Origin: Watersipora subatra
Lineage: Eukaryota > Bryozoa > Gymnolaemata > Cheilostomatida > Watersiporidae
DNA length: 64,000 bases
Assembly (NCBI RefSeq): GCF_963576615.1
Contig: NC_088709.1
Coordinates: 14,645,264 to 14,709,263, forward strand
Direction: 5' to 3'
Below, one piece after another: positions 49,143 through 63,500 of this stretch. The notes under the pieces were generated by a model that saw nothing but the letters and a program-made list of their open reading frames with translations, had not been told where the DNA came from and searched no databases. Position 1 is the stretch's first letter. Each line of letters opens with the position of its first letter. Made by a program: the position numbers and the translations under genes.

Positions 49143-49954
49143 CAGTGAAGCTCGAATAAATTGCCCTCGGATATATCGAACACATGGTTAACTCGAATGG
49201 ATTTGCTTGGTCCGTTCCCACGCAATGATAAATGGCTTTAGATAACTCGACCGAAACTCCGTTAACTTGAACAGATTTTTGCCAAACGGCTACCGAGACG
49301 GTTGTTACTATCGCTTTAGAATATCACTTTATTCCAAGCCATAGAGATAAACATCGACTTTTAGTAGTTCTTAGGTTTCGTTATTACCAACATCGACAAA
49401 TATTTTTATTGACGACTTTTCTAAAGGTTTGCAAAAACCAAATTTTACCAAACATCCGCTTAGCGATAAGCCCTCCGCATGCAAGAAAAGCGAGGTAAAG
49501 TTTGGATAACTTTAAAGTAATATCGGCAAAATTGATAATGGGTTTTTAATAGTAAAGCAGTTTTGTAATAACTGACTTACTGCAAAATTGATCTTGGTTA
49601 ATACGCTCGGTATAAAAATACGTATGTATTTTTTCTGAGCATTTTAACCGCGATCAAGTTTTGCCAATTTTAATCTGAGAACGTCCTGGCAGTCACATCA
49701 CCTAAAGCAACAAACAAATCTCAAGTGATAGAAAAATATCTATACTTTCTGATTAAAAGTATTTAAAACTTCACACGAGAGACCCTTTAACTTGCAACAA
49801 TCAATCTATGCTTTTGATTGATATATAGTTTGTATATGTACATGTATCTACTGATAAATACGTGCACTTATGACTGTCCTGATAACTTGAACGCTCTAAT
49901 AACTCGAACACTTTTGCTCGGTCCCTTGAAGTTTGAGTTATCCGTGTTTCACTG
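49143..49954 (-). mobile_element. TA-flanked mariner-type MITE, right copy of palindrome
   Basis: The same element as 48224-49038 in opposite orientation, with few differences. It starts CAGTGAAGCTCGAATAAATT and ends TTATCCGTGTTTCACTG, with TA on both sides. Together with the left copy and the 104-bp spacer it forms a 1.73-kb inverted repeat. Confidence 0.8.
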
Positions 49955-49964
49955 TATATATATC

Positions 49965-50368
49965 TATCTATATATACATGTATATATTTCTCAAAGTCCG
50001 TATATCTGTCTGTTGGAAATCCGGCTATAGCTATATTATTAGAACAGCTGAGCTGGACAACAATACAGACTCAAAGTCATGGCTTACCGTCATTGGAAGC
50101 CTAACCTTATTAACTAGCTTAGTGGAGTTTTCCATTGGCGATATGCCAGGCTACCACTAGCTTAAAAGGTACAGTTGTTTGACAAAGTTTTAAAACCTTT
50201 AGTTCTTTTTATTTTCCTCTTAATTTATTTCAACTACACGACACACTTTTCTCCTTATATGTACTTTGAAAGTTATAATGGCAAATGTTGTTACATGTTA
50301 AATACAAATCAATTTTCTGTCCAAAGACTAATATTACACGGGCGACGCCGGGTGGCACAGCTAGTATA
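49965..50368 (-). mobile_element. Composite interspersed element, short form
   Basis: Inverted relative of 28949-29333: TTTCTCAAAGTCCGTATATC on the left, ACGGGCGACGCCGGGTGGCA on the right. Lacks the tRNA-like segment. Confidence 0.7.
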
Positions 50369-50469
50369 TATATACATGTATATATATACTGGAGGCTGTG
50401 CTCTAAAACAATTGTACTTGGTATTCATCAGTTAAACTTTCCTCATTTGTTGTGACTGTCCTAAAGAAA

Positions 50470-51591
50470 AAAATCATTTTGAAAGTTTGAAAACCTCTTT
50501 AACTTTGTAATGAGAGTGGAAAGTTCTGACCAAAAGACAACCAAATTAAACTTCCTAACGAAAGCCTCAAAGGAGTGTTCGCAGTGGCAAGACCTGAATT
50601 ACTTATTTCCTGTTTTATCGTTCCATGATATGATGATTCAATTCAAGTTGAACATTTTTGAAAGCAAAATATATTAAATGTTACAATAATTAATAAGTTA
50701 TTGTATAATCAAATAAAAGTTTCTATAGAATATTGGCTCGAAGTATACTATTGCTAAAGCTTACCAACGAGGTAATAATTTTGTTCCTAAGTAGATCATC
50801 TACTTGTGTTTTTGGGTATTTGACTATTTGGGTCTTGCATATTTTATCTGATGACATGAAGAACTCAAGCTACAGCAGTTAGGCTATATCCTAAATATAA
50901 ACAAAGAAAACATTTTGGTTAGTAGGCCCTACATACGTTGTTAAGTGTGATCTCTTCACTGCTGTCTCCTATTTTAGACAGCTTTACAAATAAAGTTTTA
51001 TATTGAATGTCGTTGATTTCTATGGTCAATAGTACTAATCAGTTATCCAAGTATGCAGTCTGTTGATTCGGTAAGATTGATTTTTTAACATACATATAGC
51101 AGTCAAATTTACCTTCAATGGTACCTGCTGTATCTTGCCAACAGTTTACAGTTTCATAATAATATTTGGAATTAACTTCTCATTGTTGCAATTTAAGTAT
51201 AAAAATATGTTTATGATTTTACTTACCGTAATACAGTGGATTTCAGAAATAGTCCACACCAACTGGACTTGACAAAATTTATTTCAGTTGCCGTATATGC
51301 AATATACATGTATATTGTAATATATATTTAATATAATATATGCAATATATATATTGTTTGTATTTCATTTTTATACACAATATTAGAAGGAAGCGATTAG
51401 AAGATGAAAGAGTTTCTGCCAAAAATGTTAAGTTTAAATAATTTTATCATAATATTTGAGCTAGTTAAATCAACAACTTTTGAAATAAAACCCTCATCTG
51501 CAATAATTCTAGATATAATATGTGCGTGTCGTTAGAACAAAATTATAGTGGCAGTTTTCTTTGTGTCATGTTCCCTTTGCTGATCACTGTG
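50470..51591. repeat. Inverted-duplication arm, 3' flank of receptor copy 2
   Basis: Inverted match to about 43300-44360. No gene. Confidence 0.7.
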
Positions 51592-54500
51592 TTAATTATC
51601 ATTGTTCTGGTTTCTGGGCAGGGTGCTTGCAGGTGTGTCCAATGGTGTACCGGGCATGTATTCTTCAATAAGCCCTGCATCACAAAAGATTTCTTAGTTG
51701 CAAAAAACATAGAAACTTCATTATATAATGCAAGAATTATATGCATGTGTTGAATTATATTTGTGTTTTTCTGTTTTAACTCATAAAAATATATTAACTT
51801 ACATGTATGTCTCATACTCTGATGTATTTATATATGAAACTCTGTTACATAGTACAACAAAAGACTTGCAAAGTTTAAACAAAACTATGTTTTACAAAGC
51901 TCATAGGAATATAGACTTTAAAATGTAACCTAATTTTTATTCACTTTTTAGTTCTGTTCAATGAACAACAAAATAAAGTGGATACACTAAATGAAATAAA
52001 AACTTTAAATTAAGCCACCCAAAAAATCGATATACAAAGCTTGCAGCTGATAAATTTGTAAAAGTTCTAAAACTTTCTTGTTGTTGATATTTGTAAAGTT
52101 AGTAGTACACTTGACAACATACTATAGATACTCTGATTTCTGAACCAACCAGCATGAAGGATACATCATCTTTACTAAATAACCAATAGTTGTTTTGGGT
52201 ATTAGTTTGTATTGATTCGTTAGCTCAGGCTACAAAAACATTACTACCAAATATATACCATTTCTTATAGTGTTAAGGCTTGATCAGAGTTAGATCATAA
52301 ATAATGAACGACATGCAATTTAAACAAAAATCATTTTTAGGTTTATTGCAGCATATCTGGATTATAAATATTTTATTACGATTGTTGTAAACGCTTGAAA
52401 TAAATGCTAAAAGGAAAACATGTTGATGTAGATGTGACTTTTGTAGAAACATTGACAACTTAAATACTACAAAGTTATAAAAATCTTGGATCAAAAAGGT
52501 TTTTTGGCATTAATTTTTGTTGTTAAATAAATAGACGCTTACCACTTCCTGATGAAGCTTCATGGCTTATTATTCTCTTTAGTAGAGTTTTGTAATACTT
52601 CAACCCACTAGCAAACTGCTTTCGCGTAAAGTTGGAGCGATTACTGGTGAGAAGTACCAAGCAGCTTACGATAGTTCCTAAAGCAATTAAGACAGTTATA
52701 CAAGGGATGGTATAACAACTGCAAAAAAGCCCATCAGTAGATGCTCAGCATTAGCGGTGAGAAGATTATTGGTCACTGAGTCTAGACAGTATCTCTGTTA
52801 TTTCTATTTCTAATAATCAACTTTCAAACTTTGACTGGTCCCATAGCACTTTAGTTCACTCAAGCCATTATAGAGGATGACTCCCATTGTATGGATAATT
52901 TTGAACAATAAAACTAGCATATTTATTATACTTGACTTTGACATATAATGCTTTATTTTTAAATCTTGTGGATGTTTTCATAGGTTTGCAATTCAAGATC
53001 CATGACCAACCGGCTTTTGTGTGGTTTCGTCTAATGAGGTCCTATCATAGGCATCCAATATAGAAGTGTATGAGATAAAACATACCCCACAAACTATTGA
53101 TGACCAAAAGAAGCATCGCATTTCCAAATGTAATTGTCTGTGAAATTTGGGTCAGCCTGGTGATAAATAGAGACAAGGTGAGGAGAAGGTAGGCAGCTGC
53201 ATATCCAGCCAATGGAACAAAATACTCCTACAAACAATAAGAGTTTGTAACGTATTTATCATCTGGTTAATTTCTACCAAATTTATTTGAAAAATATATG
53301 ATTATACCACGCCTTAAATATATGGCTTATTATATCTTTGATTATTATGTCTTGTGTCAGTAACTCAGCCTCAGCATTCAAGCGTACGATATATGTAGCA
53401 GAAATTCAGTATATTGTTATTGTGTTAAAAACAAACAATGTTATAGCATCTGCTCTTCATAAATGTTGGCGAAGAGCAACTTAATGAAATAAATGAAAAC
53501 TTGCATTGAGAACCTTATAAAGCTAGTGAAATTAGATTTAAAGTGCTCTGAAAATAATTATTATAGTAATTGTCACCATGTTTACCTCCAGGCAAAATAT
53601 ACCAAAGTTTTGCAGGGGACTCATTGGTATCAAACTACGTTATAATGAAACAACTCTTTTCGTAATAGATTAGCTTAAAGTTAAACTTAAGTTTTGTTGA
53701 AACCCTATGCTGAGAGGAAACTCAGTATATAGTATATAGTTTTCATGTGGGAGTACTTCCTTACTTTTAGCTGCTGGCTATTGGTTTCTGTCAGGCTTCT
53801 GTTTCTGTCTGACCTTTTCCGAGTTTTCCAAATAACATAGCTAAATGTTCCAACCATTCCAATGTCTACAATTATGGCTGGAGCAAAATATCTACAACAT
53901 AAAACAAAGTTTATTGAACACGTATATTATAATCAGATCATAGTTAGGCTGTGTCAAGGTTTAATGTTCCGCAGTGCTCTGTTTTGTTAATTGTGCAAGA
54001 AAAGCAAGATTTTCAAGCTTGTTGTCTGAAAGCATTTATAAGTATATCTTTAAAATTCATTTCATCTGAGAGTTCTTTTATAGTTGGTGAACTGAAGAGA
54101 CATTTGATTGTACTGAAAGTGTTAAATTTACTAAAAATGTCTGCATTTGACTGAATATGTATAGCTAAAGGTATAGAACAATGACAGATGTTAGGATTAT
54201 GTCAGACTATTTTCTATGGTATTTTGTCAATTAAGCAAAAGGCAAATAGGTTTTAAAAACATTATCGACTCACAGTAATATGCGAAAGATGTTGCCAGTG
54301 GTTGAGGAAGAGATCCAACAAAATGCAGCCGATAGCTTATAGTCGTCTGTGAACAGTGGTACGCACGCGACTATGGCAGGTAGTATCCATCCCAAAACTG
54401 TGTAGAGTCTGAATGAATTAAGATCATAATCCAGTTAATATAAAGCTTGAGTAAGTATAATCACAGCTGCTAAATCATAGTTTTTTTGTCAAACATGCAA

Positions 54501-57500
54501 GGTTTTTTTTCCACTTTTCAACGTCAAAAATAAATCGTAAAGCCTTATTGAAAAAGGCCTTTAATAGGGAGTGAGCTACACTTACTTTTCATGTTTTGAA
54601 GTGTTTTGCTCCTTGATCATGATAAAGTAAACAAAGATGGTCAGATTGCAAATCCAGATCATTTCAGCAAAACCTGTTAAAGGAAAATGTATAAAAAATA
54701 ACTTTTAAATATTTTTTTTAGAACATATATGCAAGTTTTGAAAACGCAAAAGCAAACTCGAAAATAATTTAAATTATCATAACTTTGATTGATATCTCAC
54801 AGAAAAATTGGAGGAAGAATCCTTGAGCACGACAAGAAGGTGTCCCAGAATCTTCCGGTCTTCCAGAAAACTGTAATATATTTAGCAACTGTCAGTGAAC
54901 CACTTCAACTGAAACTTTCTAAATAGAGAAATATCAACACTTATCACTCCGCTTGTCTATCTAAAATGGGATATATAGCAGGATGATACATGAGATAATC
55001 TGTTGACTGAATCATGTTGTCAGACTCACTTGCAGACTTAAAGAGACAGTGGTAGATTAGTAGACAAGTATTGTGTGCTGCTAGGAACAGCAATAACATT
55101 CACACTACATCTAGCTAGCTGTGATTAATTACATTCGTCAAACATAAAATCTCAATTTCATTTAAAAACATTTTTGGTGACGGCTTTTTAGAATATATTT
55201 ATTTGTTATTATCATATATATATGTATATACTAGGTGATTGCTCGGCGTTGGCCGGCTAATAAAATTCTTTGCACAGAAAATTTATTTATAGTTAACATA
55301 TAACAATAGTTACCATTCTAACTTTCAAACTTCATATCATGAGAAAAATGTTTTATGCAGTTTAAATAAATCAAGAGAAAAAATAAAACAACCGTGAAGG
55401 TTTTCAAACTTTGTCAAACAACTGTAACTTTCAAACTTCATATCATGAAAAAAATGTTTTGTGCAGCTCAAATAAATTAACAAACAAAATAAAACAACCA
55501 TAAAATTGTTTAAATGTAATTGTGAAATAATTAGCAAGTAATAGCTAAATTAAGTCTGCTACGTTAAGCTAAATTAATTTTGCTACGATTACAACAAAAG
55601 ATGATTTGGTAATGATACAATTAATACGAACTGACAAAAAAATAAAAATTTTGAATATGTTGAATTAAGAATATCAATTTGTGCATAGAAGTGTTTGTGT
55701 ATAAAAAAGGTTACTGTTCTAGCAGAAGCTATCCATCAAAACTTTAAATACGACGATACTGGTTCTTCTTGATACTGGTACAAATGTAAAAATGAGATAT
55801 AGGAGTGTCTCTGTCTGGTACTTTATCTGACCGAACGGTGAGAGAATGGAGAGGCTGTTCCTACTCAATATAATACAACTGTCCGTGTGAAAAGTGTTAG
55901 TAATTTAGCAATTTAGCAATAGAACCTTACAAAAAACCGGAAATAGACATTCACGACAATGTGAAAAAGCATTGTGTTTCATAGAGTTTCAATTATTATG
56001 TCATTTAGTGTATGAAATCAGGAAAAGGGTGTATAAAGTATGTAGTAAGGGCTTTGAGCCGTAAGAGCCTTTGTGGTCTGGTGGTTAGACAATTGGATTG
56101 TAAACCTGCAGTTGCAATAACCAAGAGATCAATTTGGGTGAGATGTGAGATTTTAATTCAAGATTAGAATGGCTATAGATGAACAGAAATCCAAACCGAT
56201 GATGACAGATGACAAACTTGTTAATATATAGATAAGATATATAAATCTCAAAGTTTATTGATTGTCATCGTCTGTCATTACCTGTCTGTCCAGTTATAGT
56301 TATTAAAATCTTAAAATGAAAAGCTTCGTGCTGGTTTTGAACTCACAAAGATTGCAGTAACCAGTTTCTAAATGCTGTCTAACCACAAGACTACGCATTT
56401 CTTACAATTCTATCGCTCATACCATATACTGTAAGCACTCCTACATGTACAATGTGTGTGTGTGTGCGCGCGTGTGTGTGTGTGTGTGTGTGTTTATTTT
56501 CATCAACAGAAACAATACAGAAAAATAAACTGCATATTAGTAAATATATCAGGTTAAATACAAATTAGTGAAAAAATGAAAAACTATAGCAAAATTCACT
56601 CAACCTGAGCACGAGATAATGATGATGGAGCCATAGGTGCACTGTAGTCCAGCTAATGTCGCGCAAGCCCCAAAAACAGCCAACAGCAGCAGTATAAAGG
56701 CAGGCCTCAGCCCACCCCAGTCAGAGAAACAAGAGATATCATTTTACTTGTTTTTCAAAGTCAAATTTGTTTACAATTTTCTTCAATCTTTCAGGTAAGT
56801 TATTCCAATAAAAGGCTGTTTGATATTGAATAGTTTTTTGCCCAGCACTAGACGTAAATAAGGGAATATGAAGATTTAGAAGAGAGTGACGAGTGCTATA
56901 AGAGTGTGGTGGTCCCCCATTCCCAGTTGAATGAAATACAGTATGACCCATTAGCAGCAGCTTTAACGTATATAACTTATCTATTGGTAAAATATTAGTT
57001 TGAGTAAACAATTCTTTTGATAGATAGTCAAAGGGTTTATGACATATAATTTGCACTAGCTTTTTCTGAAAGACTTTAATTTTATTTAAAAATATGTCAG
57101 GTGAGTTACCCCAAGATTCGAGGCAGTAAATAAGTTTAGAATTCCCTAAAGAGTTATATAATGTAATCATTATTTCTCGTGGAAAGTACTTTGATAATTA
57201 ACCTATAGAAAAGTCCAACCGCTGGACGAAGGTCCTTTAGTATGTTAGATATATGAGTAGACCAATTCAGATTATTATTCATTATCATGTGAAGAATCCG
57301 TTCTAGAAATGTTTACTCTATAGTAAATTTACAATATAAGAACAGTAAAATACATGTAAACTGCCTAATCCGTTCCAAGATCTTTCCAAACTCGCCCCTT
57401 TGGCCATGCAAAAAAGGAAAAACTTTACTTAACTATTTTAATTTGTAGACTGTACCATAACTGCAGTATTATTGGTTTGCGTTGGCAACTTTTCTCCTTT

Positions 57501-60500
57501 TTATGATCAATATCCTGATTTTATAGACCGATATTGCGGTAGTTTTACAACAAGTTGATGGGGATTGCACATTTTCGACGTTTATTCACAACGATTTGCC
57601 TATTTTTTCTAAGCAGCAAAGTCTATTCTGCAAATTAAAACTAATAACAAATATTTTGTACGTATACAGTAAGGCAAAACAACAGAATCTTTTTACTATG
57701 AAAAACTGTTCTACCTGTTTGTCGTCCATTTGTACCTATGGGTCAAGGTTAGGATAAAATATAACTTTCGACAATACTCCAACTTGTGCCACTCAGTTTG
57801 GTAGACCGACGATGTAACACCTGCACCAATCGATCGTCTCTAAGTATTTATAAACAATTGCGCAGCTATCCTACTTTATGCTTCTTTGACGATCTATTCT
57901 GACAAACTAGAATGTCGCAAAAGTTATATATAATAAATATAATGCTATATGCATGTTCGCAAGTGCGGCGAGACAAACTAACTCGTCCAGTTGGACACTT
58001 TACGTTATTTGAAATTTTTTACGATTGGTACAAAGCAAAAAATTCACGTAGTTTTTTTACGTTATCTGGAATTTACGTTATAGGAGTGTCTACTGTATAC
58101 CCTTTTTCCCAACTGCACATGCTAAATGGTGTACTAATTGATACATTGCTAACACGAGCTACGGTGTCCCTGTTATAAAATATTTTTCACCTTCTCTCTT
58201 TTCGTCCTGACCACACTAGGGCGAATTTGTTTTCAGCCATATGATATCAACAAAAATTTCTCTCAAAATTAAAATTTGGCGATTGTTATACTGATTACAA
58301 TGAAATCACTAAAATGTTGATATGCTATTTGCCGAAATCCTTCCCACAACGCCGGAAAAAGATATGCAATGCTCGATACTTCAGTTCAGCATTATTCATT
58401 ATGGTAAAAACGGATTCGCAAACAGATAAGCGATAGAATTTTAGTTAAAATTTTGAAGTTTTGTAAAATATATACTAAAACTCTTTTCAAGTATGTGCTT
58501 AGTAAGTAAAATTCATTTAAGTTAGATATATATATAGTAATATATATACCAGTATATTTATTACTATATTTGCGATAGCTTCTCAAATAGAAATGCTTTA
58601 CAAATTATGCCATACAACAAGAATAAACTAAAAAAGAAAAAAGGCAACAGTGAGCTACTAAAATTGAACAAATGGTTTGACAAAGTGTTAAAAATGCTTT
58701 TCTCTGCTAAGAGAACAGATATTATGAGGAAGATTGTTCAAACAGCTAGCAATGATATTTTCGAAACAATTGTTAGTGGTTGTATGCAATTTGTTCATAT
58801 CATGTAAGTTGAAATAAGTTGAAAACCTGTAAATGTCATGTAGAAAATGAAGACACAAGTAAAATAAACATTTAGTGTAGGTAAAGTCAAAAGATGCAAA
58901 GATTTGGAAAAATCATTCGTTGGAATAAGATATGCTGGAATATGATGTAGATTTGCAGTTAGTAAAAACGCTCTTTTTTCAACAAAAATAAATTATCTGT
59001 GACATATATCGTAGCTAGATTATAATAAATATGTATTCCATAGATAATATGGCAACATATAAACTGATAGAGAGTCGGTCAGTCAAAAAAAATCCTAGCA
59101 ATAATGTTTCTCATTTACAAGTGACAGATTGGCTGTTAAACTTAAGAGTAAAGCTATTTCAAAGGTTTTCATTAGTATTATAAAGAAATAAAGATTTCTC
59201 TAAATTGTTTTTCATGTGACTCAAAACACACCAATTGATGATTTGCATGATGAGATTGCAGTTCACCTCTAAAAGTTGCACATCGTTGTGATGACTCAAA
59301 AGACAGTCCCATAGGCAAATGCAAAGCTTGTTGGAATAAGTCTGAGAAGATAATTTATATATATAAATGATCTTCTTAGACTTATTTTGTTTTATTATTA
59401 AAAATAGTACTAGAGCATTAAGAGATCCTGTAGAACACCAATATCTATTTTTGCCTCAAAGATTCTTTGTCATTCACGACAACCTTTTGTGAAAATAGGC
59501 TTGAAGTATTTGCAGTGAATTACTTCTAAAACCAGCAAATTTTAGTTTATGAAATGATATTTTGTGATTGGCACAGTTAAAAGCTTTGCTAAAATTCTAA
59601 AACATTAAGGAAATCTTTTTATTTCTTGTTTTAAGATCTAAACGGCATGAGATTAGTTTATGAACAGCATCGGGACATGAGTGACTGTTTCTGACACCAA
59701 ACTGATAAGGACATAAAATATCCTTTTTGGGCAATTGAGAGTAGATGTAGATATGTAGGTATTTTTCAAAAACTTTAGATAAAGTAGGGAGTGCTGAGAT
59801 AGGGCTGAAATTTTATAGGTCTTATTATCTTTTCCTTTGAACTAAGGAGTAACCCGTGCATGCTTCCATGTAGAAGGAAAACAGCTATCAATCAATATTC
59901 TGTTAAACGCATGAGTAATAATAGGTACAATGAATGGAAGAGTTGCTTTTAACATTTTCACAGAAATATCGCCTAAGCCTGTTGCTTTTGAATTGGGTAT
60001 GTTACTGATGCATTTTACCATACCACGAGGTGTAAATTTTAAAAACTCTTCAACTGTGGTCTTCTAAGCAGTGTTTTGACAAAACAAATAAGGATTAGCT
60101 GACAGTAAAACTGAGCTTGAAAGTTTACTTGCATCAGATACAAAATGTGAGTTTTGTTCTGAAGCTGTCAAGCAAGTGCCACAGTTTGGAGGTTTTTAAT
60201 CTTTCACATTCGGAATCAAGAATCAAAGTTTGCTAAGGTCTACGCGCATCACCGAGCCTTGAATGTTAAAAAATTTAGTCAATACATTTTGGTTCGTTTT
60301 TCTTTTAATAAAATTTGTGGTAAAGTCATGTTTTTTTGTAAGCAGTCCAATCTCTAGTTTCTTAGTTTTATAGCTCTTCACGTCATCTTTTGCTGTAACC
60401 CTTTCTCAAGTCAGATAGGTATGATTCTGACTTGACTTTTCTAGTTTAAGAGGTGCCAACTTATTGAAAGTTGAAGAAAACTTTAGAATAAATAGACTAA

Positions 60501-63500
60501 TAATGTCATTAGTGTTATTTTTAATCAGAATATCATTCCATCTGATGGAGGATAACTCATTTGAACTATTGTCAGTTACGAATCTGGAGTAATACCAGTA
60601 GGTGAGTTTCCGGAGAAATGAGTTATGTGTGCCACCAATTTTTCTTAGAACAAATACCAAATTATGATCACTCATAGACAATTTAAGTAGCCTACTCCAG
60701 AAACCTTGGTATGATGGGAAATTTTTTTTATACATGATCAATTAATGTTGAAGAGTTTGCAGTTACTTTTGTTGGTTCACCAATCAGATGTTTTAAAAAC
60801 AAAGGATTACATATTTTACTTTTCCAACTGGAGCCCTCTTTTGTGTTCAACAAGTTGACATTGAAATCACCCAGTATCAAAGTTTTTTCAGTGTTGCTAT
60901 GACACACTTTTACGTAGTCTAAAAAACTTCTATCTAATCTTCTGTTAAATTTGGAAGCCTATAAACAAAAGACACTATTTAAAGTTTCGAAATGACTGGA
61001 ATGACTAATGGAAACACTGTCAGCATCGATTTCATTAATTGCAAATTCTAAACACTTGAAATTAATGAAGTCGTGAATATAGCATTACAAGCCACTAACC
61101 TAGTTATACTGTAGTTCCTATCATTTCTTATCATATTGTAATCATAAATTTTAAAATAATCATCACCGTGTCTAGCTCCAAAAAATGTTTTGGAAAAACA
61201 TATACCGGTAACATTAAATTTATACTTGAAAACCAAATACTTCATTCTTCATTCAAACCTCATTCACCAAACTCATTCACTTTGGAAAATAAACCTCTAA
61301 CATTTACATGGGTAATGTAAAATCCTTTAGTGAGATCTATCATTCAAGAAGTTTGGCATTACATAAACAATGAGCTGATAATTTACTTATTATATGGAAG
61401 ATGGCACTTTGGTAGAACAGGGATGAAGAAAGCTTAACCTTCAAGGACCTCAATCTTTTACCATATTTGAACAATCTTAATATAAAAGTATTAGGGTCAA
61501 TATCTTTGATATCTTGATTAATTTTATTGTCATCTACGTTGAGTGGCGTACTCTTAGCAATAACAACATTTTTTTTATGTTTTAAAAAAACTTTTCAATT
61601 TTTATTTTTAAAATTTAAATTTAAAAAAAAATATTTTTAAGAGAATCTGGATCAATAGACAGTCTACAGGACAACATCAAACATCAAAGAGATCAGATTT
61701 ACACAAATCATTAACTCCTTTAGCAAAAGGAGTTACAGTCCCTTGATCGGAACTGAATCAAAATCTTAGGATTATCTTACTTGAAGTTGTGCCCAGTTCA
61801 ATGATTGTTGGCCCATACTGACTGTTAATAGCTTTCTGTACTATGTCTTGATTAAATGATCTATGTAGTGAAAAATTTGGTAGAATTGAAACCACAATGT
61901 TGTTGTTTCCATCAAAAGCAGTTTGCTGCTGTTTACGTTGATCTGATTGTTTGACAGCTGTGACTTGAATTAGTTGATCAACATCCATTAGGGTAAGATT
62001 TGAAGTTGAAAGCATATTTAGTTTGTTGCATGATTTACTTTTTGGATTTAAACACATTGTGGCGTTGGTTGATAGTTTCCGTGGTGTTTGACCTTAGACA
62101 TGAAGATTCCTTTTTGTTGTTTCAGCATAAGAACTTTTAAGTTCCTTGAGCTCATCAGGCAATGATTTTTGCATAGCTAGTAGTTTGTTATCAAACTGGG
62201 TTGATGACCATAATGAACAGTTGATGAACTCAGCCTTAAGATTCTTTGTGGAAGTAGATGTTGATTGTAACTTGTCAATTTTTGCTTCCAATTCAGCAAC
62301 TCTGGAGATTAGGAATTCTACTGTAGTAGTCAATTTCAAGCAGCTCTTATATGTTTTTGTGGTTTTTTTTATAGTAGTGTATGAAGCACTTGTTGAGGCT
62401 TCATGATTAATTGTAGACAGACACAGGGAGGGGGGCGCTGACTGAATACATGATGAAGAATTGGATGAAGACAACTTTGAAAGCTCACCAATGAACTTTG
62501 TTATTTTGCTCATTAAGAGCCTTCTCTTGATCGTCTGCAAAGGTGGTTAATATATGTTCATAGTGGGAAAAGATGTCAAGATTTGTAAGCTTGTTCACAA
62601 GTATTCTACTCATAGTGTTGTAAAACGTCAAATTATACAATGTTGAAATATTGGAGGGAACAATGAGACCAGAATGGTCTATATTCTTTTTGATCGACTT
62701 CACTTTATAGTGGAATGATAAGTAAATCATAAAACCAAGCTTGAAAACCTCATGAATGGAGCAGTACAACATATTATTCTTTATGAGTTTTCAAACTTAC
62801 CCAGAATTTTGTAGGTAGTTTTAGTCTTTTTGGTGTGATCTATTTTTTGTGCAAAGATATGATCCTGGACAAGACATATGAAAGCCTACTGGATTTTATT
62901 ATTTTACTTGTTTCTTCTTCAGAAGTCTGACTGTCTAATTCATCTATCTGCTCTTATTTATTAGTATCAAAACATGATTTTTCCCTCCCTTTTGATTTAT
63001 CAGTCATTGCTTTACTGAATGTTTTTAAACTTTAAAAGAACAGTGGAGAGAGCACAAATTATACAGCCTGTTGTGACATTGCGCCCAAAGCAACTCTCGC
63101 AATACTATATACATATCATACATAGTGCTGCACGATATCTTTGCATGTACATTCGATTATTTGGTCTCAAAATATATCGAATATCGAAAAATATCAAACA
63201 TTGGAGTTGTCTTCTTTCGATATATATAGTGTTAGGCTTTAACATGAACAATATGAGAGGATATTGGTTAATATCGGTTGAAAAACAGGAGTTGTCACCT
63301 CGTTACAATAAAGAAAATAGACAACTCAATTTTTGCAAAATAAAATCAGCCGATATTTCGATAAAATATTGGCTTCGATATTCAAATCGACTTGAAAACT
63401 GACCAAATATAAAATCATCCACTAAAATATATCGTCATATCGAATTATATCGTGTTATCGTGCAGCACTAATCATACACAATACTACATTTTTACATCGC

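Larger units (their letters stand above)
56700..63110 (-). mobile_element. Degenerate CR1/Jockey-type LINE in receptor 2 intron
   Basis: The minus strand shows, in order, ORF1 pieces (63010-61758), endonuclease pieces (61245-60406), an RT core (about 60000-59560) and a C-terminal region (57170-56739). Many stops and frameshifts make it inactive. It is interrupted by a MITE (57311-58097) and a composite fragment (58195-58420). Individual pieces are listed separately. The FADD catalytic motif was not found. Confidence 0.7.
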
